In this document: positions 27,275 to 35,566 of the stretch, in pieces
Position numbering within the stretch: the stretch's first letter is position 1
Layout of the letters: every line of letters starts with the position of its first letter
Source: Actinokineospora sp. NBRC 105648
Lineage (GTDB): Bacteria > Actinomycetota > Actinomycetes > Mycobacteriales > Pseudonocardiaceae
DNA length: 64,000 nucleotides
Direction: 5' to 3'
NCBI RefSeq assembly: GCF_030269645.1
Contig: NZ_BSTR01000009.1
Location: 146,171-210,170 of the forward strand
Position numbers and translations under genes: made by a program
Notes under the pieces: generated by a model
The model's input: the letters and a program-made list of their open reading frames with translations, nothing else
The model's database searches: none
Told to the model about the DNA's origin: nothing

Positions 27275-27763
27275 GTGCCCAGCGTCGAGGTCCTGCTCAC
27301 CCGGATGGACCCGGGTGTCCCGGTGCCGTCCTACGCCCGTCCGGGTGATGCCGGACTGGACCTGGTCACCACCGCGGACGTGGTCATCGCCCCCGGCGAG
27401 CGGGTGCTGGTCGGCACCGGCGTCGCGATCGCGCTGCCCGAGGGCCACGCCGGGTTCGTGCACCCCCGGTCCGGGCTCGCCGCCCGGCTGGGGCTGGGCG
27501 TGGTCAACGCCCCTGGCACCATCGACGCGGGCTACCGCGGCGAGATCAAAGTCTGTTTGATCAACCACGACCCGCGCGAGTCCATCGCGCTGCGCCGGGG
27601 CGACCGGATCGCGCAGCTGGTGGTGCAGCGGGTCGAGCACGTGGTTTTCCACGAGGTGGCCGAGCTGGGGTGGTCCCAGCGCGGCACAGGCGGGCACGGG
27701 TCGACCGGTGGGCACGAGGTGCTCAGCGGTTCGGCGGGGTCGGGACACAACACGGAGGACTAG
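27275..27763 (+). CDS. dut: dUTP diphosphatase (dUTPase)
   Basis: Dut hydrolyses dUTP to dUMP, keeping uracil out of DNA. All five motifs of the trimeric family are present in the 162-residue protein: PGDAGLDL, then [12 protein letters not shown], then [13 protein letters not shown], then [12 protein letters not shown], and the C-terminal Gly-rich arm [12 protein letters not shown]. The GTG start ([14 protein letters not shown]) agrees with homologues. Its stop overlaps the start of the next gene, so the two are likely co-translated. Confidence 0.96.
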   Translation: MPSVEVLLTRMDPGVPVPSYARPGDAGLDLVTTADVVIAPGERVLVGTGVAIALPEGHAGFVHPRSGLAARLGLGVVNAPGTIDAGYRGEIKVCLINHDPRESIALRRGDRIAQLVVQRVEHVVFHEVAELGWSQRGTGGHGSTGGHEVLSGSAGSGHNTED

Positions 27764-28428
27764 TGGCACTGTTCGGGCGACGCAGGCGCGAGGGCGAGGA
27801 GCCGGTGGCCGACACCGGTCGCACCGCCGACGGCGTTGACGACCTCGACGGGGACGACGAGGACGACTACCCGACGCCGGTCCAGGCGCCGGAGGGTCCC
27901 TACGACGAGGCCGACGCCCCCGACGACGACTTCCCGCGGCTGGACCTCGGCTCGGTCCGGATCCCGGTGCCCGACGGCGCCCAGCTCCAGGTGGAGATGG
28001 ACCCGGCGGGCCCGGTGCGCGCGGTGCACGTGCTGACCCCGGTCGGCCAGGTGACCCTCAACGCCTACGCCGCGCCCCGCTCCGGGGGCCTGTGGCGGGA
28101 GGTGTGCGGCGAGCTCGCCGAGCAGCTGCGCGGCGACGGCGCCGCCGTGCGCAGCCACGCGGGTGAGTGGGGCCAGGAGCTCGGTGCCGCGCTGGGCGAG
28201 GTGTCGCTGCGGTTCGTCGGCGTCGACGGCCCGCGGTGGATGCTGCGCGGCGTGGTGGCGGGCCCCCCGGAGCTGGCCGACACCAGCGCGCAGGCGCTGC
28301 GCGAGCTGGTCCGCAACACCGTCGTCGTGCGCGGCGACCAGCCGATGCCGGTCCGCACGCCGCTGCAGATCGACCTGCCCAAGGCGATCGCCGACCACAT
28401 CGCCGAGCAGGCCGAGCAACAGCAGTAG
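27763..28428 (+). CDS. DUF3710 domain protein
   Basis: The 221-residue product starts at GTG 27763, preceded by GGAGGAC inside the end of dut. The N-terminal 65 residues are highly acidic and probably disordered. The conserved core follows: FPRLDLGSVRIPVPDGAQLQ, then VGQVTLNAYAAPRSGGLWRE, and PRWMLRGVVAGPPEL, ending VVVRGDQPMPVRTPLQIDLP. This is the DUF3710 pattern seen directly after dut in actinobacteria (Rv2696c in M. tuberculosis). No catalytic motif or membrane helix is visible and the role is unknown. Confidence 0.9.
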   Translation: MALFGRRRREGEEPVADTGRTADGVDDLDGDDEDDYPTPVQAPEGPYDEADAPDDDFPRLDLGSVRIPVPDGAQLQVEMDPAGPVRAVHVLTPVGQVTLNAYAAPRSGGLWREVCGELAEQLRGDGAAVRSHAGEWGQELGAALGEVSLRFVGVDGPRWMLRGVVAGPPELADTSAQALRELVRNTVVVRGDQPMPVRTPLQIDLPKAIADHIAEQAEQQQ

Positions 28429-28437
28429 CGGGCGGGT

Positions 28438-29145
28438 TCAGGAGTCCCGGGCGCGCAGCCAGCCGAGCACGGCGGCGCGCCCGAGGGCCGCCGGGTCGAC
28501 GCCGACGATCTCCAGCCGGGTCGTGCACAGCCGCCCCGCGGGCAGCGCCCCGGCCCACTGCCGGGCGACCTGCAGCGGGTGCACCGGGTCGTCCGGGCAG
28601 CCCGCCACGCCCGCGGGCACGTCGAGCACGGCCAAGTCGTCCAGGGTCGGCGCCGGGTACTCGGCCGCCACCTCCAGCGAGTCGGCGAGGCCCTCGCCGT
28701 AGCCGGTCCACGCACGCGTGAGTTCCGCGGCCAGCCAGGCGGGCACGTCCGCCACGGCCGAGGCCAGCGCCGCCGCCGTGCCCCGGGCGCGCACATCGGC
28801 GGCGCTGAACCGCGCGGCGAGGGCGGCGGGCGCGTCCCCGGGCTCACCGCACCAACCCGGCAGCGCGAGCAGCAGGCCCGCGCACCGGCCGGGGTTGCGG
28901 ACCGCCCACGCGGCGCCCAGGTGGGCGCCCAGCGAGACCCCGCCCACGAGCACCGGCGCGGCCCGCGCCGCGGCGTCCAGCGCGGCCAGGTGAGCGGCGA
29001 TCAGCCCTGGTCCGGGCACCGGGGAGGGGGTCAGCAGGGGGATCCCGACGGCCGCCAGCGGCGCCTCGAACACCGCCCGCGCGAACACCTCGTCTGACCC
29101 GGTACCGGGCAGCAGGACGGCCGTGGGCGGCTGGGTCACACTCAC
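28438..29145 (-). CDS. Alpha/beta hydrolase fold protein
   Basis: The 235-residue protein starts at GTG 29145 (VSVTQPPTAVLLPGTGSDEV) after AAGGA; a longer frame to 29196 lacks a good start. VLVGGVSLGAHLGAAWA holds a GxSxG nucleophile elbow around residue 70. VLDVPAGVAGCPDDPVHP near residue 185 provides candidate acid and His residues of the triad. It is soluble and the substrate is unknown. The syntenic position corresponds to Rv2695 of M. tuberculosis. It converges on the DUF3710 gene with a 9-base gap. Confidence 0.85.
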   Translation of the reverse strand: MSVTQPPTAVLLPGTGSDEVFARAVFEAPLAAVGIPLLTPSPVPGPGLIAAHLAALDAAARAAPVLVGGVSLGAHLGAAWAVRNPGRCAGLLLALPGWCGEPGDAPAALAARFSAADVRARGTAAALASAVADVPAWLAAELTRAWTGYGEGLADSLEVAAEYPAPTLDDLAVLDVPAGVAGCPDDPVHPLQVARQWAGALPAGRLCTTRLEIVGVDPAALGRAAVLGWLRARDS

Positions 29146-29240
29146 GCCCCGATCCTTGTCCACCCGGCACCTAGCACGGTTACGCTGATTGTGCACGGGT
29201 CGGAGTCGGGGCCGGCCCCCACCACAGGAGACGACTGCGC

Positions 29241-29621
29241 ATGGGCACCAAGGGGGACGGTTATTGGCACCGTCTCGTCAAGCGGCTCACCACCGACGTG
29301 GACGAGCTCGACGCAGACGACCTGTCCTCGCACGCCCGGGAGCAGGGAGCGCAGCGCGCCTGTGACTGCCGGTCCGGCGAGGAGGTGACCGTCTTCGGGC
29401 GGTTACGCAGCGTGGAGCTGTGCCCGAGGGACGCCGCGGCGACCCTGGAGGCGGAGTTGTTCGACGGGACCGAGGGCGTGACACTAGTGTGGCTCGGGCG
29501 CCGACGGATCCCGGGCATCGAGCCCGGTCGGACCGTCAAGGCCCAGGGCCGGATCGCGGTCAGGGACGGGCGCAAGGTGCTCTACAACCCGTACTACGAG
29601 CTGCAGCAGACGGCTCCATGA
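29241..29621 (+). CDS. OB-fold nucleic-acid-binding domain protein
   Basis: The 126-residue protein begins MGTKGDGYWHRLVKRLTTDV at an ATG preceded by AGGAGA. EEVTVFGRLRSVELCPRDAA through GVTLVWLGRRRIPGIEPGRT and LYNPYYEL fit the OB-fold anti-codon-like family found at this locus (Rv2694c). A helical N-terminus of about 40 residues precedes the barrel. It is the first gene of a unit with the DUF3159 gene 13 bases downstream. Ligand and role are unknown. Confidence 0.85.
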   Translation: MGTKGDGYWHRLVKRLTTDVDELDADDLSSHAREQGAQRACDCRSGEEVTVFGRLRSVELCPRDAAATLEAELFDGTEGVTLVWLGRRRIPGIEPGRTVKAQGRIAVRDGRKVLYNPYYELQQTAP

Positions 29622-29634
29622 CGAAACCGGTGCC

Positions 29635-30402
29635 ATGACCCAACCGGCCGCGCAGGTCAACTCCCCGGGCGAGCCCGACGGCGAGGACCCGAAGACCGAC
29701 CAGGACACCACCACACCGGCGGACAAACCCGAGCCCACGCTGCTCGAGCAGATGGGCGGCGTCAGCGGCCTGGTCTACTCGTCGGTGCCGGTCGTGGTGT
29801 TCGTGCTCGCCAACGCCTTCTTCGGCCTCAAGGTCGGCATCTGGAGCGCGGTCGGCAGCGCGGTGGCGATCACCGTGCTGCGGGTGGTCCGCAAGGAGCC
29901 GCTGCAGCCGGCCATCTCCGGCTTCTTCGGCGTGGCCATCGCGGCGTTCATCGCCAACCAGACCGGCTCGGCGAAGGGCTTCTTCCTCTTCGGCATCTGG
30001 ACGAGCCTGATCTACGGCGGCGTCTTCGCGGTGTCGATCCTGCTCCGCTGGCCGCTGGTCGGCGTGGTGTGGTCGGCGCTCAACGGGCACGGCCAGGCCT
30101 GGCGCCAGGACAAGCGCTCGCGGGCCGCCTACGACCTGGCGACGCTGACCTTCGTGCTGGTCTTCGCCGCCCGCTTCATCGTGCAGAAGTGGCTCTACGA
30201 CGAGGACCTCACCGGTTGGCTGGCGTTCGCCCGGCTGGCCATGGGCTACCCGCTGTTCGCCATCGCCCTCGCGGTCACCGTGTGGGCGGTGCGCCGGGCG
30301 CAGGCCCGCCAGAACGACCTGGAGTCCGCGGCCGAGGCCGAGGAGACCGACGACGCGGCGGTCGAGGCCGCCCTGCGCCGCAAGTACGGCGAGACCGGCT
30401 GA
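29635..30402 (+). CDS. DUF3159 family membrane protein
   Basis: The 255-residue protein has a polar N-terminus (MTQPAAQVNSPGEPDGE) then LLEQMGGVSGLVYSSVPVVV, the DUF3159 opening. About six membrane helices can be picked out between residues 45 and 220, including VFVLANAFFGLKVGIWSAVG, GFFGVAIAAFIANQTG and LTFVLVFAARFIVQKWLY. The C-terminal tail is charged. The ATG at 29635 lies 13 bases after the OB-fold gene, so the two are probably co-transcribed. Function is unknown. A strong hairpin follows. Confidence 0.88.
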   Translation: MTQPAAQVNSPGEPDGEDPKTDQDTTTPADKPEPTLLEQMGGVSGLVYSSVPVVVFVLANAFFGLKVGIWSAVGSAVAITVLRVVRKEPLQPAISGFFGVAIAAFIANQTGSAKGFFLFGIWTSLIYGGVFAVSILLRWPLVGVVWSALNGHGQAWRQDKRSRAAYDLATLTFVLVFAARFIVQKWLYDEDLTGWLAFARLAMGYPLFAIALAVTVWAVRRAQARQNDLESAAEAEETDDAAVEAALRRKYGETG

Positions 30403-30415
30403 GCGCGGAGCACGA

Positions 30416-30452
30416 CCGGAGACCACCACCCGAGGCGGGCGGTGGTCTCCGG
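30416..30452 (+). terminator. Terminator after the DUF3159 gene
   Basis: Perfect 12-base arms CCGGAGACCACC and GGTGGTCTCCGG with a 13-base loop lie 14 bases past the stop codon. No T-run follows, as is common in actinobacteria. Confidence 0.65.
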
Positions 30453-30508
30453 CGCGTGTGCGCCAACTGTCATCCCGGGGACATCCCCTTCCGGCCGATT
30501 TCGCGTAC

Positions 30509-30532
30509 ACTTACGGTTACGTAACCGTAAGT
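30509..30532. promoter_or_regulatory. Perfect 24-bp palindromic operator upstream of the desaturase gene
   Basis: Half-site ACTTACGGTTAC is followed directly by its exact reverse complement. It lies 43 bases upstream of the desaturase start, where a repressor would block transcription. Fatty-acid desaturase genes are commonly controlled by TetR-family regulators binding such sites. No regulator gene lies next to it in this window. Confidence 0.75.
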
Positions 30533-30574
30533 ACCGTCTTGGGGGAGACGCCGAAGAGCCGAGGTATCCCACAC

Positions 30575-31516
30575 GTGACGTCCACTCTCGAGAGTCCCCC
30601 CGTATCGGGCCCGAAACCGCTGCTCGGCCGCACGCGCACCACCGGTGAGCAGGTCGGGGTCTACCTGTTCGTGATCCTGCCGCTGGTCGCGCTGGTCGCG
30701 GCCGTGCCGTTCGCCTGGGGCTGGGGCCTGGGCTGGTCGGACGTGGTCATCGGACTGGTGTTCTTCACCATCAGCGGGCTCGGCGTGACCATCGGCTACC
30801 ACCGGCTGTTCACCCACGGCTCGTTCCGCGCCAAGCGCGGGCTCAAGATCGCACTGGCCGCCGCGGGCGGCCTCTCGGCGCAGGGCTCGGTCATCGAGTG
30901 GGTCGCCGACCACCGCCGCCACCACGCCTTCTCCGACCGCGAGGGCGACCCGCACTCCCCGTGGCTGTTCGGCACCGGCCCGGTCGCGCTGGCCAAGGGC
31001 TTCTGGCACTCGCACATGGGCTGGCTGTTCAGCCGCGACCGCACCAACATCGAGCGCTTCGCCCCCGACCTGCAGGCCGACGCCGACCTGCGCAAGGTCG
31101 ACCAGCTGTTCCCGGTGCTCACGGTGGTCTCGATGCTGGCGCCCGCGCTGATCGGCGGCCTGGTGACCTGGTCGTTCTGGGGCGCGCTGACCGCGTTCTT
31201 CTGGGCGGGCATCATCCGCGTCGCGGTCCTGCACCACGTGACCTGGTCGGTGAACTCGGTCTGCCACATGATCGGCGACCGCCCGTTCAAGTCCCGCGAC
31301 CGCGCCTCGAACTTCTGGCCGCTGGCCATCCTCAGCTTCGGCGAGTCCTGGCACAACAGCCACCACGCCGACCCGACCTCGGCCCGGCACGGCGTCCTGC
31401 GCGGCCAGCTCGACATCTCGGCCCGGCTGATCTGGCTGTTCGAGAAGGCGGGTTGGGCGACCAACGTCCGCTGGCCCACCCCCGAGCGCATCGCCAAGCT
31501 CCGCGTCGAGAGCTGA
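30575..31516 (+). CDS. Membrane fatty acid (acyl-CoA) desaturase
   Basis: The enzyme introduces a double bond, probably at C9, into fatty acyl chains. The 313-residue protein starts at GTG 30575 (VTSTLESPPVSGPK). The three His boxes of the integral-membrane desaturases are present: HRLFTH around residue 76, HRRHH around 114, and HNSHH around 263. Helix pairs lie near residues 28-70 and 185-225. FGTGPVALAKGFWHSHMGWL between the first and third boxes is conserved in DesA3-type enzymes. Upstream in-frame codons run through the operator and are unlikely to be coding. Electron-transfer partners are not in the window. Confidence 0.93.
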   Translation: MTSTLESPPVSGPKPLLGRTRTTGEQVGVYLFVILPLVALVAAVPFAWGWGLGWSDVVIGLVFFTISGLGVTIGYHRLFTHGSFRAKRGLKIALAAAGGLSAQGSVIEWVADHRRHHAFSDREGDPHSPWLFGTGPVALAKGFWHSHMGWLFSRDRTNIERFAPDLQADADLRKVDQLFPVLTVVSMLAPALIGGLVTWSFWGALTAFFWAGIIRVAVLHHVTWSVNSVCHMIGDRPFKSRDRASNFWPLAILSFGESWHNSHHADPTSARHGVLRGQLDISARLIWLFEKAGWATNVRWPTPERIAKLRVES

Positions 31517-31532
31517 CCCCGACCTCGCTCGG

Positions 31533-31565
31533 CTGCCCCTGGACCACGCCCCGGTCCAGGGGCAG
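31533..31565 (+). terminator. Terminator after the desaturase gene
   Basis: Perfect 13-base arms CTGCCCCTGGACC and GGTCCAGGGGCAG with a 7-base loop lie 16 bases beyond the stop. Confidence 0.7.
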
Positions 31566-31597
31566 TTCCGACTCAGCACCACCTTCGGGTGAAGCCC

Positions 31598-31635
31598 TCT
31601 AGCCCCTCTGGACGTTGACATCTAGGGGGGCTAGA
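31598..31635. promoter_or_regulatory. TCTAG-containing inverted repeats upstream of the HicB-like gene
   Basis: TCTAGCCCC at 31598-31606 faces GGGGGGCTAGA at 31625-31635, and TCTAGGGGGGCTAGA is itself nearly palindromic. TTGACA at 31616-31621, a good -35 hexamer, lies between them. The layout suits autorepression by the HTH-containing gene product just downstream. Confidence 0.5.
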
Positions 31636-31643
31636 ACAGCCTG

Positions 31644-32072
31644 GTGGAGGGGACTTCCCATCGGGCGACCGCGAGGCGCGAGGGCAGGTTCTGGGTCGTG
31701 GAGGTCGACGGGGTGGGCGTGACCCAGGGCCGCACAGCCCAGGAGGCGCGTGCGATGGCTGGCGACCTGGTCGCCGCGATGCTCGACCGCCCGCTCGACC
31801 AGGTCCACGTCGACGTGGCCTTCGAGGTCGGCGGGATCGGCCCGGCCGAGGTCTCGGCGGTCAAGCGGGACCTCGAGGCGGCCGCGGCGGCCCAGGAGCG
31901 GGCGGCCACCGGCTCGCGGACCCTGGCGGCCAAGCTCCGCGCGGCCGGTCTCAGCGGGCGCGACGTCGCCGAGATCATGGGCGTCTCACCCCAGCGCGTA
32001 TCGCAGCTCACCAACCGGCGCGCCACCACGACGCGCCGGATCCAGCCCGCGGATCCAGACCCCCAGAGCTAG
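31644..32072 (+). CDS. HicB-like antitoxin/HTH protein
   Basis: The 142-residue protein starts at GTG 31644. The N-terminal 60 residues (TARREGRFWVVEVDGVGVTQ, then GRTAQEARAMAGDLVAAML) match the partial RNase H-like HicB fold. The C-terminal part carries a helix-turn-helix: LAAKLRAAGLSGRDVAEIMG then VSPQRVSQLTNR. No HicA-like toxin gene is adjacent, so it may be an orphan regulator, as is common in actinobacteria. It converges with ceoC: both stop codons share the tetranucleotide CTAG at 32069-32072. Confidence 0.8.
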   Translation: MEGTSHRATARREGRFWVVEVDGVGVTQGRTAQEARAMAGDLVAAMLDRPLDQVHVDVAFEVGGIGPAEVSAVKRDLEAAAAAQERAATGSRTLAAKLRAAGLSGRDVAEIMGVSPQRVSQLTNRRATTTRRIQPADPDPQS

Positions 32073-32725
32073 TGGCCCAGGGCGGCGCGGATCTCGTTCT
32101 CCACGTCGGCCGAGGCCACGAACAGCAGCTCGTCGCCGCCCTCGAGCGGGTCGTCGGCCTGCGGCACGATCACCCGGCCGCCGCGCAGGATGGTGACCAG
32201 GGCGGCGTCGCGGGGCAGCTTCACCTCGCGGACCGGGCGGCCCGCCCACGGGGTGTCGGCGGGCAGCGTCATCTCCACCAGGTTGGCCTGGCCCTGGCGC
32301 AGGGTCAGCAGCTGGACCAGCCCGCCGACGCTCACCGCCTCCTCGACCATCGCCGCGAGCACCCGCGGGGTCGACACCGCGACGTCCACGCCCCAGGCGC
32401 CGGTGAAGAGCCACTCGTTGGCCGGGTCGTTGACCCGGGCGACCACCCGGCGGACCGCGAAGACCGTCTTGGCCAGCAGCGAGACCACCAGGTTGACCTT
32501 GTCGTCGCCGGTGGCCGCGATGACGCAGTCGCACAGCTGCAGCCCGGCGTCCTCCAGCGAGGACAGCTCGCAGGCGTCGGCCAGCACCCACTCGGCCTGC
32601 TCGACGGTGTGCGGTTCGAACTGCTTGGCCTCGCGCTCGATCAGCATGACCTGGTGGTCGCCGCCGATCAGCTCGGCGGCGATCGAGCGGCCCACGGCGC
32701 CCGCTCCGGCGATGGCGACCCGCAT
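32069..32725 (-). CDS. ceoC: TrkA-type potassium uptake regulator CeoC
   Basis: TrkA/Ktr-type regulators sense NAD(H) or nucleotides and gate potassium transport. The 218-residue protein starts at ATG 32725 overlapping the ceoB stop. MRVAIAGAGAVGRSIAAELI is the dinucleotide-binding GxGxxG motif of the RCK-N domain. CVIAATGDDKVNLVVSLLAK and VVARVNDPANEWLF are conserved RCK-N blocks. Residues about 135-218 form the RCK-C domain (VEMTLPADTPWAGRPVREVK, then RDAALVTILRGGRVIVPQAD). It is paired with ceoB in one operon next to a KimA-like permease. Confidence 0.9.
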   Translation of the reverse strand: MRVAIAGAGAVGRSIAAELIGGDHQVMLIEREAKQFEPHTVEQAEWVLADACELSSLEDAGLQLCDCVIAATGDDKVNLVVSLLAKTVFAVRRVVARVNDPANEWLFTGAWGVDVAVSTPRVLAAMVEEAVSVGGLVQLLTLRQGQANLVEMTLPADTPWAGRPVREVKLPRDAALVTILRGGRVIVPQADDPLEGGDELLFVASADVENEIRAALGH

Positions 32726-33390
32726 CAGTTCCCCTCCTCCGGCGCCTGCGCGGCGGCCGCTGTGACGTCGCTGACCGTGCCGGACAGGGCGGCGACGTAG
32801 ACCTGGTCGTCGGCCTGGATCACGGTCTTGGCGGTGGGCAGCACGCCGGTGCCGAAGCGCATCACGAAGGCGACCCGGCAGCCGGTGGTGGCCTGGAACT
32901 CCTTGACCGTGTGGCCGATCCAGCCCTCGTTGACCGGGACCTCCAGCACCGCGACCTTGCCGGTGGGGTCCCGCCACGCCGAGGACACCCCGTCGGGCAG
33001 CAGGGTGCGCAGCAGCCGGTCGGTGGTCCACGGCACGGTGGCCACCGTGGGGATGCCCAGGCGCTCGTAGACCTCGGCCCGCTTGGGGTCGTAGATGCGC
33101 GCCACGACGTGCTCGACGCCGAAGGTCTCCCGGGCCACCCGGGCGGAGATGATGTTGGAGTTGTCACCGCTGGAGACCGCGGCGAACGCGGCCGCGCGCT
33201 CCACCCCGGCCTCGATCATCACCTGCCGGTCGAAGCCGGTGCCGACGACCTGCTGACCGTGGAAGTCCGCGCCGAGCCTGCGGAAGGCCTGCGGATCCTT
33301 GTCGATCACGGCCACGGTGTGGTCGAGCCGCTCCAGCGCCGCGGCCATGGAGGCCCCGACGCGGCCGCAGCCCATGATCACCACGTGCAC
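32725..33390 (-). CDS. ceoB: TrkA-type potassium uptake regulator CeoB
   Basis: The 221-residue paralogue of CeoC starts at GTG 33390 (VHVVIMGCGRVGASMAAALE) after GAGGAGG. RCK-N features are the GxGxxG motif, HTVAVIDKDPQAFRRL with the acidic residue that binds ribose, and AVSSGDNSNIISARVARETF. RCK-C follows from about residue 135 (VAVLEVPVNEGWIGHTVKEF). A longer frame to 33615 has no ribosome-binding site. It diverges from the permease gene; the 133-base gap must hold both promoters. CeoB and CeoC probably act together on a potassium transporter. Confidence 0.9.
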   Translation of the reverse strand: MHVVIMGCGRVGASMAAALERLDHTVAVIDKDPQAFRRLGADFHGQQVVGTGFDRQVMIEAGVERAAAFAAVSSGDNSNIISARVARETFGVEHVVARIYDPKRAEVYERLGIPTVATVPWTTDRLLRTLLPDGVSSAWRDPTGKVAVLEVPVNEGWIGHTVKEFQATTGCRVAFVMRFGTGVLPTAKTVIQADDQVYVAALSGTVSDVTAAAAQAPEEGN

Positions 33391-33523
33391 GACCAGCCTC
33401 CTCGTTCCCGGTACGCGAGAATCGGACACCGCGTGACATGCGGTACCCGATCGTCGTGTGACACCGACGAACCTACCGGTGGTGGCGCGTAGCCGGTGAT
33501 GCGACCGCCTACGCTGTGCGTCC

Positions 33524-35566
33524 GTGTCCAAGTTCTCCACGGCGGCGAAACGACTGGTGGTCGGGCGGCCGTTCCGCAGCGACCGGCTGGCGCACACGCT
33601 GCTGCCCAAGCGCATCGCGCTGCCGGTCTTCGCCTCCGACGCGATGTCCTCGGTGGCCTACGCGCCAGAAGAGATCTTCCTCATGCTGTCGGTGGCCGGG
33701 CTGTCGGCCTACACCTTCGCCCCGTGGGTCGGTCTGGTGGTCGTCCTGGTGATGCTCACCGTGGTGGCCAGCTACCGGCAGAACGTCCGCGCCTACCCCT
33801 CCGGGGGCGGTGACTACGAGGTCGCCACGGTCAACCTGGGCAAGCGGGCCGGGCTCACCGTGGCCAGCGCGCTGCTGGTGGACTACGTGCTGACCGTCGC
33901 GGTCTCGATCGCCTCCGCGGCGGCCAACATCGGCTCGGCGATCCCGTTCGTGGCCACCCACAAGGTCGAGTTCGCGGTGGTGGCGATCATCGTGCTCACC
34001 GCGATCAACCTGCGTGGCATCCGCGAGTCCGGGGCCGCGTTCGCCGTCCCGACCTACGCGTTCATGGCCGGGATCATGCTGATGATCGGCTGGGGCCTCT
34101 TCCGCGGCCTGGTGCTCGGCCAGGACATGCCCGCCGAGAGCGCGGACCTGCAGATCAACGCCGAGCACGGCGACCTCGCCGGGTTGGCGCTGGTGTTCCT
34201 GATCCTGCGCGCGTTCTCCTCCGGCTGCGCCGCGCTCACCGGTGTCGAGGCGATCAGCAACGGCGTGCCCGCCTTCCGCAAGCCCAAGTCGAAGAACGCG
34301 GCCACCACGCTGCTGCTGATGGGCGGCATCGCGGTGGTGATGCTGATGGGCCTGATCGTGTTGGCCCAGCTCACCGACGTGCGCATCGCCGAGGACCCGG
34401 CGACCCAGCTGGTCAACGCGCCCGCGGGCTACGAGCAGAAGACGATGGTCGCCCAGGTCGCCGAGGCGGTGTTCAGCGGTTTCCCGGCGGGCTTCTTCTT
34501 CATCACCATCGTCACCGCGCTGATCCTGGTGCTGGCCGCCAACACCGCGTTCAACGGCTTCCCGGTGCTCGGCTCGATCCTGGCCCAGGACCGCTACCTG
34601 CCCCGCCAGCTACACACCCGCGGCGACCGGCTGGCCTTCTCCAACGGCATCATCGGCCTGGCCGGGTTCGCCATCGTGCTGGTGATCGCCTTCGACGCCG
34701 AGGTCACCCGGCTGATCCAGCTCTACATCGTGGGCGTGTTCGTCTCGTTCACGATGAGCCAGACCGGCATGATCCGGCACTGGAACCGCAAGCTGGCGGG
34801 CGAGACCGACCCGGTCGAGCGCCGCCGGATGCGCCGGGCGCAGGCGATCAACGCCTTCGGCCTGGCGATGACCGGTTCGGTGCTGGTGGTCGTGCTGATC
34901 ACCAAGTTCCTGCTCGGCGCCTGGATCGCGATCGCCGCCATGGCGGCCATCTACCTGCTGATGACCGCCATCCGCAGGCACTACGACCGGGTGGCCGACG
35001 AGCTGGCCAGGGCCGAGGGCGAGAGGGTCTTCGTGCTGCCGTCCCGGATCCACTCGATCGTGCTGGTCTCCAAGCTGCACCTGCCGACCCGGCGGGCGCT
35101 GGCCTACGCCCGGGCGACCCGGCCGGACGTGCTGGAGGCGATCACCGTCAACGTCGACGACGTCGACACCAAGCGGCTGGTGGCCGAGTGGGACAAGGAG
35201 GGCTTCTCGGTGCCGCTCAAGGTGATCGAGTCGCCCTACCGCGAGATCACCAAGCCGGTGCTGGACTACGTCAAGCGGGTCCGCACCGACAACCCGCGCG
35301 ACGTGGTCACCGTGTTCATCCCGGAGTACGTGGTGGGCCACTGGTGGGAGCAGTTCCTGCACAACCAGAGCGCGCTGCGGCTCAAGGGCAGGCTGCTGTT
35401 CCAGCCGGGGGTGATGGTCACCAGCGTGCCCTGGCAGCTGGCGTCCTCGGAGAAGGTGGCCGAGCGCGACCTGGTCGCCCCCGGCGCCATCCGGCGCGGG
35501 CTCACCGGCAAGGACCGCGTGCCCGCCGACTCGACCAAGGACCCGAACAAGGATGTGCGCAAGTGA
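33524..35566 (+). CDS. APC-family permease, KimA-like potassium importer candidate
   Basis: The 680-residue protein starts at GTG 33524 (VSKFSTAAKRLVVGRPFRSD). LLPKRIALPVFASDAMSSVA with YAPEEIFLML matches the first-helix region of KimA-type potassium/proton symporters and related APC permeases. About twelve membrane helices span residues 28-480. A cytoplasmic C-terminal domain of about 170 residues contains HSIVLVSKLHLPTRRALAYA and VVTVFIPEYVVGHWWEQFLH. It neighbours the ceoBC RCK regulators in the conserved order (Rv2690c locus), which supports a potassium role, but substrate is inferred. Its stop overlaps the next gene's start. Confidence 0.82.
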   Translation: MSKFSTAAKRLVVGRPFRSDRLAHTLLPKRIALPVFASDAMSSVAYAPEEIFLMLSVAGLSAYTFAPWVGLVVVLVMLTVVASYRQNVRAYPSGGGDYEVATVNLGKRAGLTVASALLVDYVLTVAVSIASAAANIGSAIPFVATHKVEFAVVAIIVLTAINLRGIRESGAAFAVPTYAFMAGIMLMIGWGLFRGLVLGQDMPAESADLQINAEHGDLAGLALVFLILRAFSSGCAALTGVEAISNGVPAFRKPKSKNAATTLLLMGGIAVVMLMGLIVLAQLTDVRIAEDPATQLVNAPAGYEQKTMVAQVAEAVFSGFPAGFFFITIVTALILVLAANTAFNGFPVLGSILAQDRYLPRQLHTRGDRLAFSNGIIGLAGFAIVLVIAFDAEVTRLIQLYIVGVFVSFTMSQTGMIRHWNRKLAGETDPVERRRMRRAQAINAFGLAMTGSVLVVVLITKFLLGAWIAIAAMAAIYLLMTAIRRHYDRVADELARAEGERVFVLPSRIHSIVLVSKLHLPTRRALAYARATRPDVLEAITVNVDDVDTKRLVAEWDKEGFSVPLKVIESPYREITKPVLDYVKRVRTDNPRDVVTVFIPEYVVGHWWEQFLHNQSALRLKGRLLFQPGVMVTSVPWQLASSEKVAERDLVAPGAIRRGLTGKDRVPADSTKDPNKDVRK

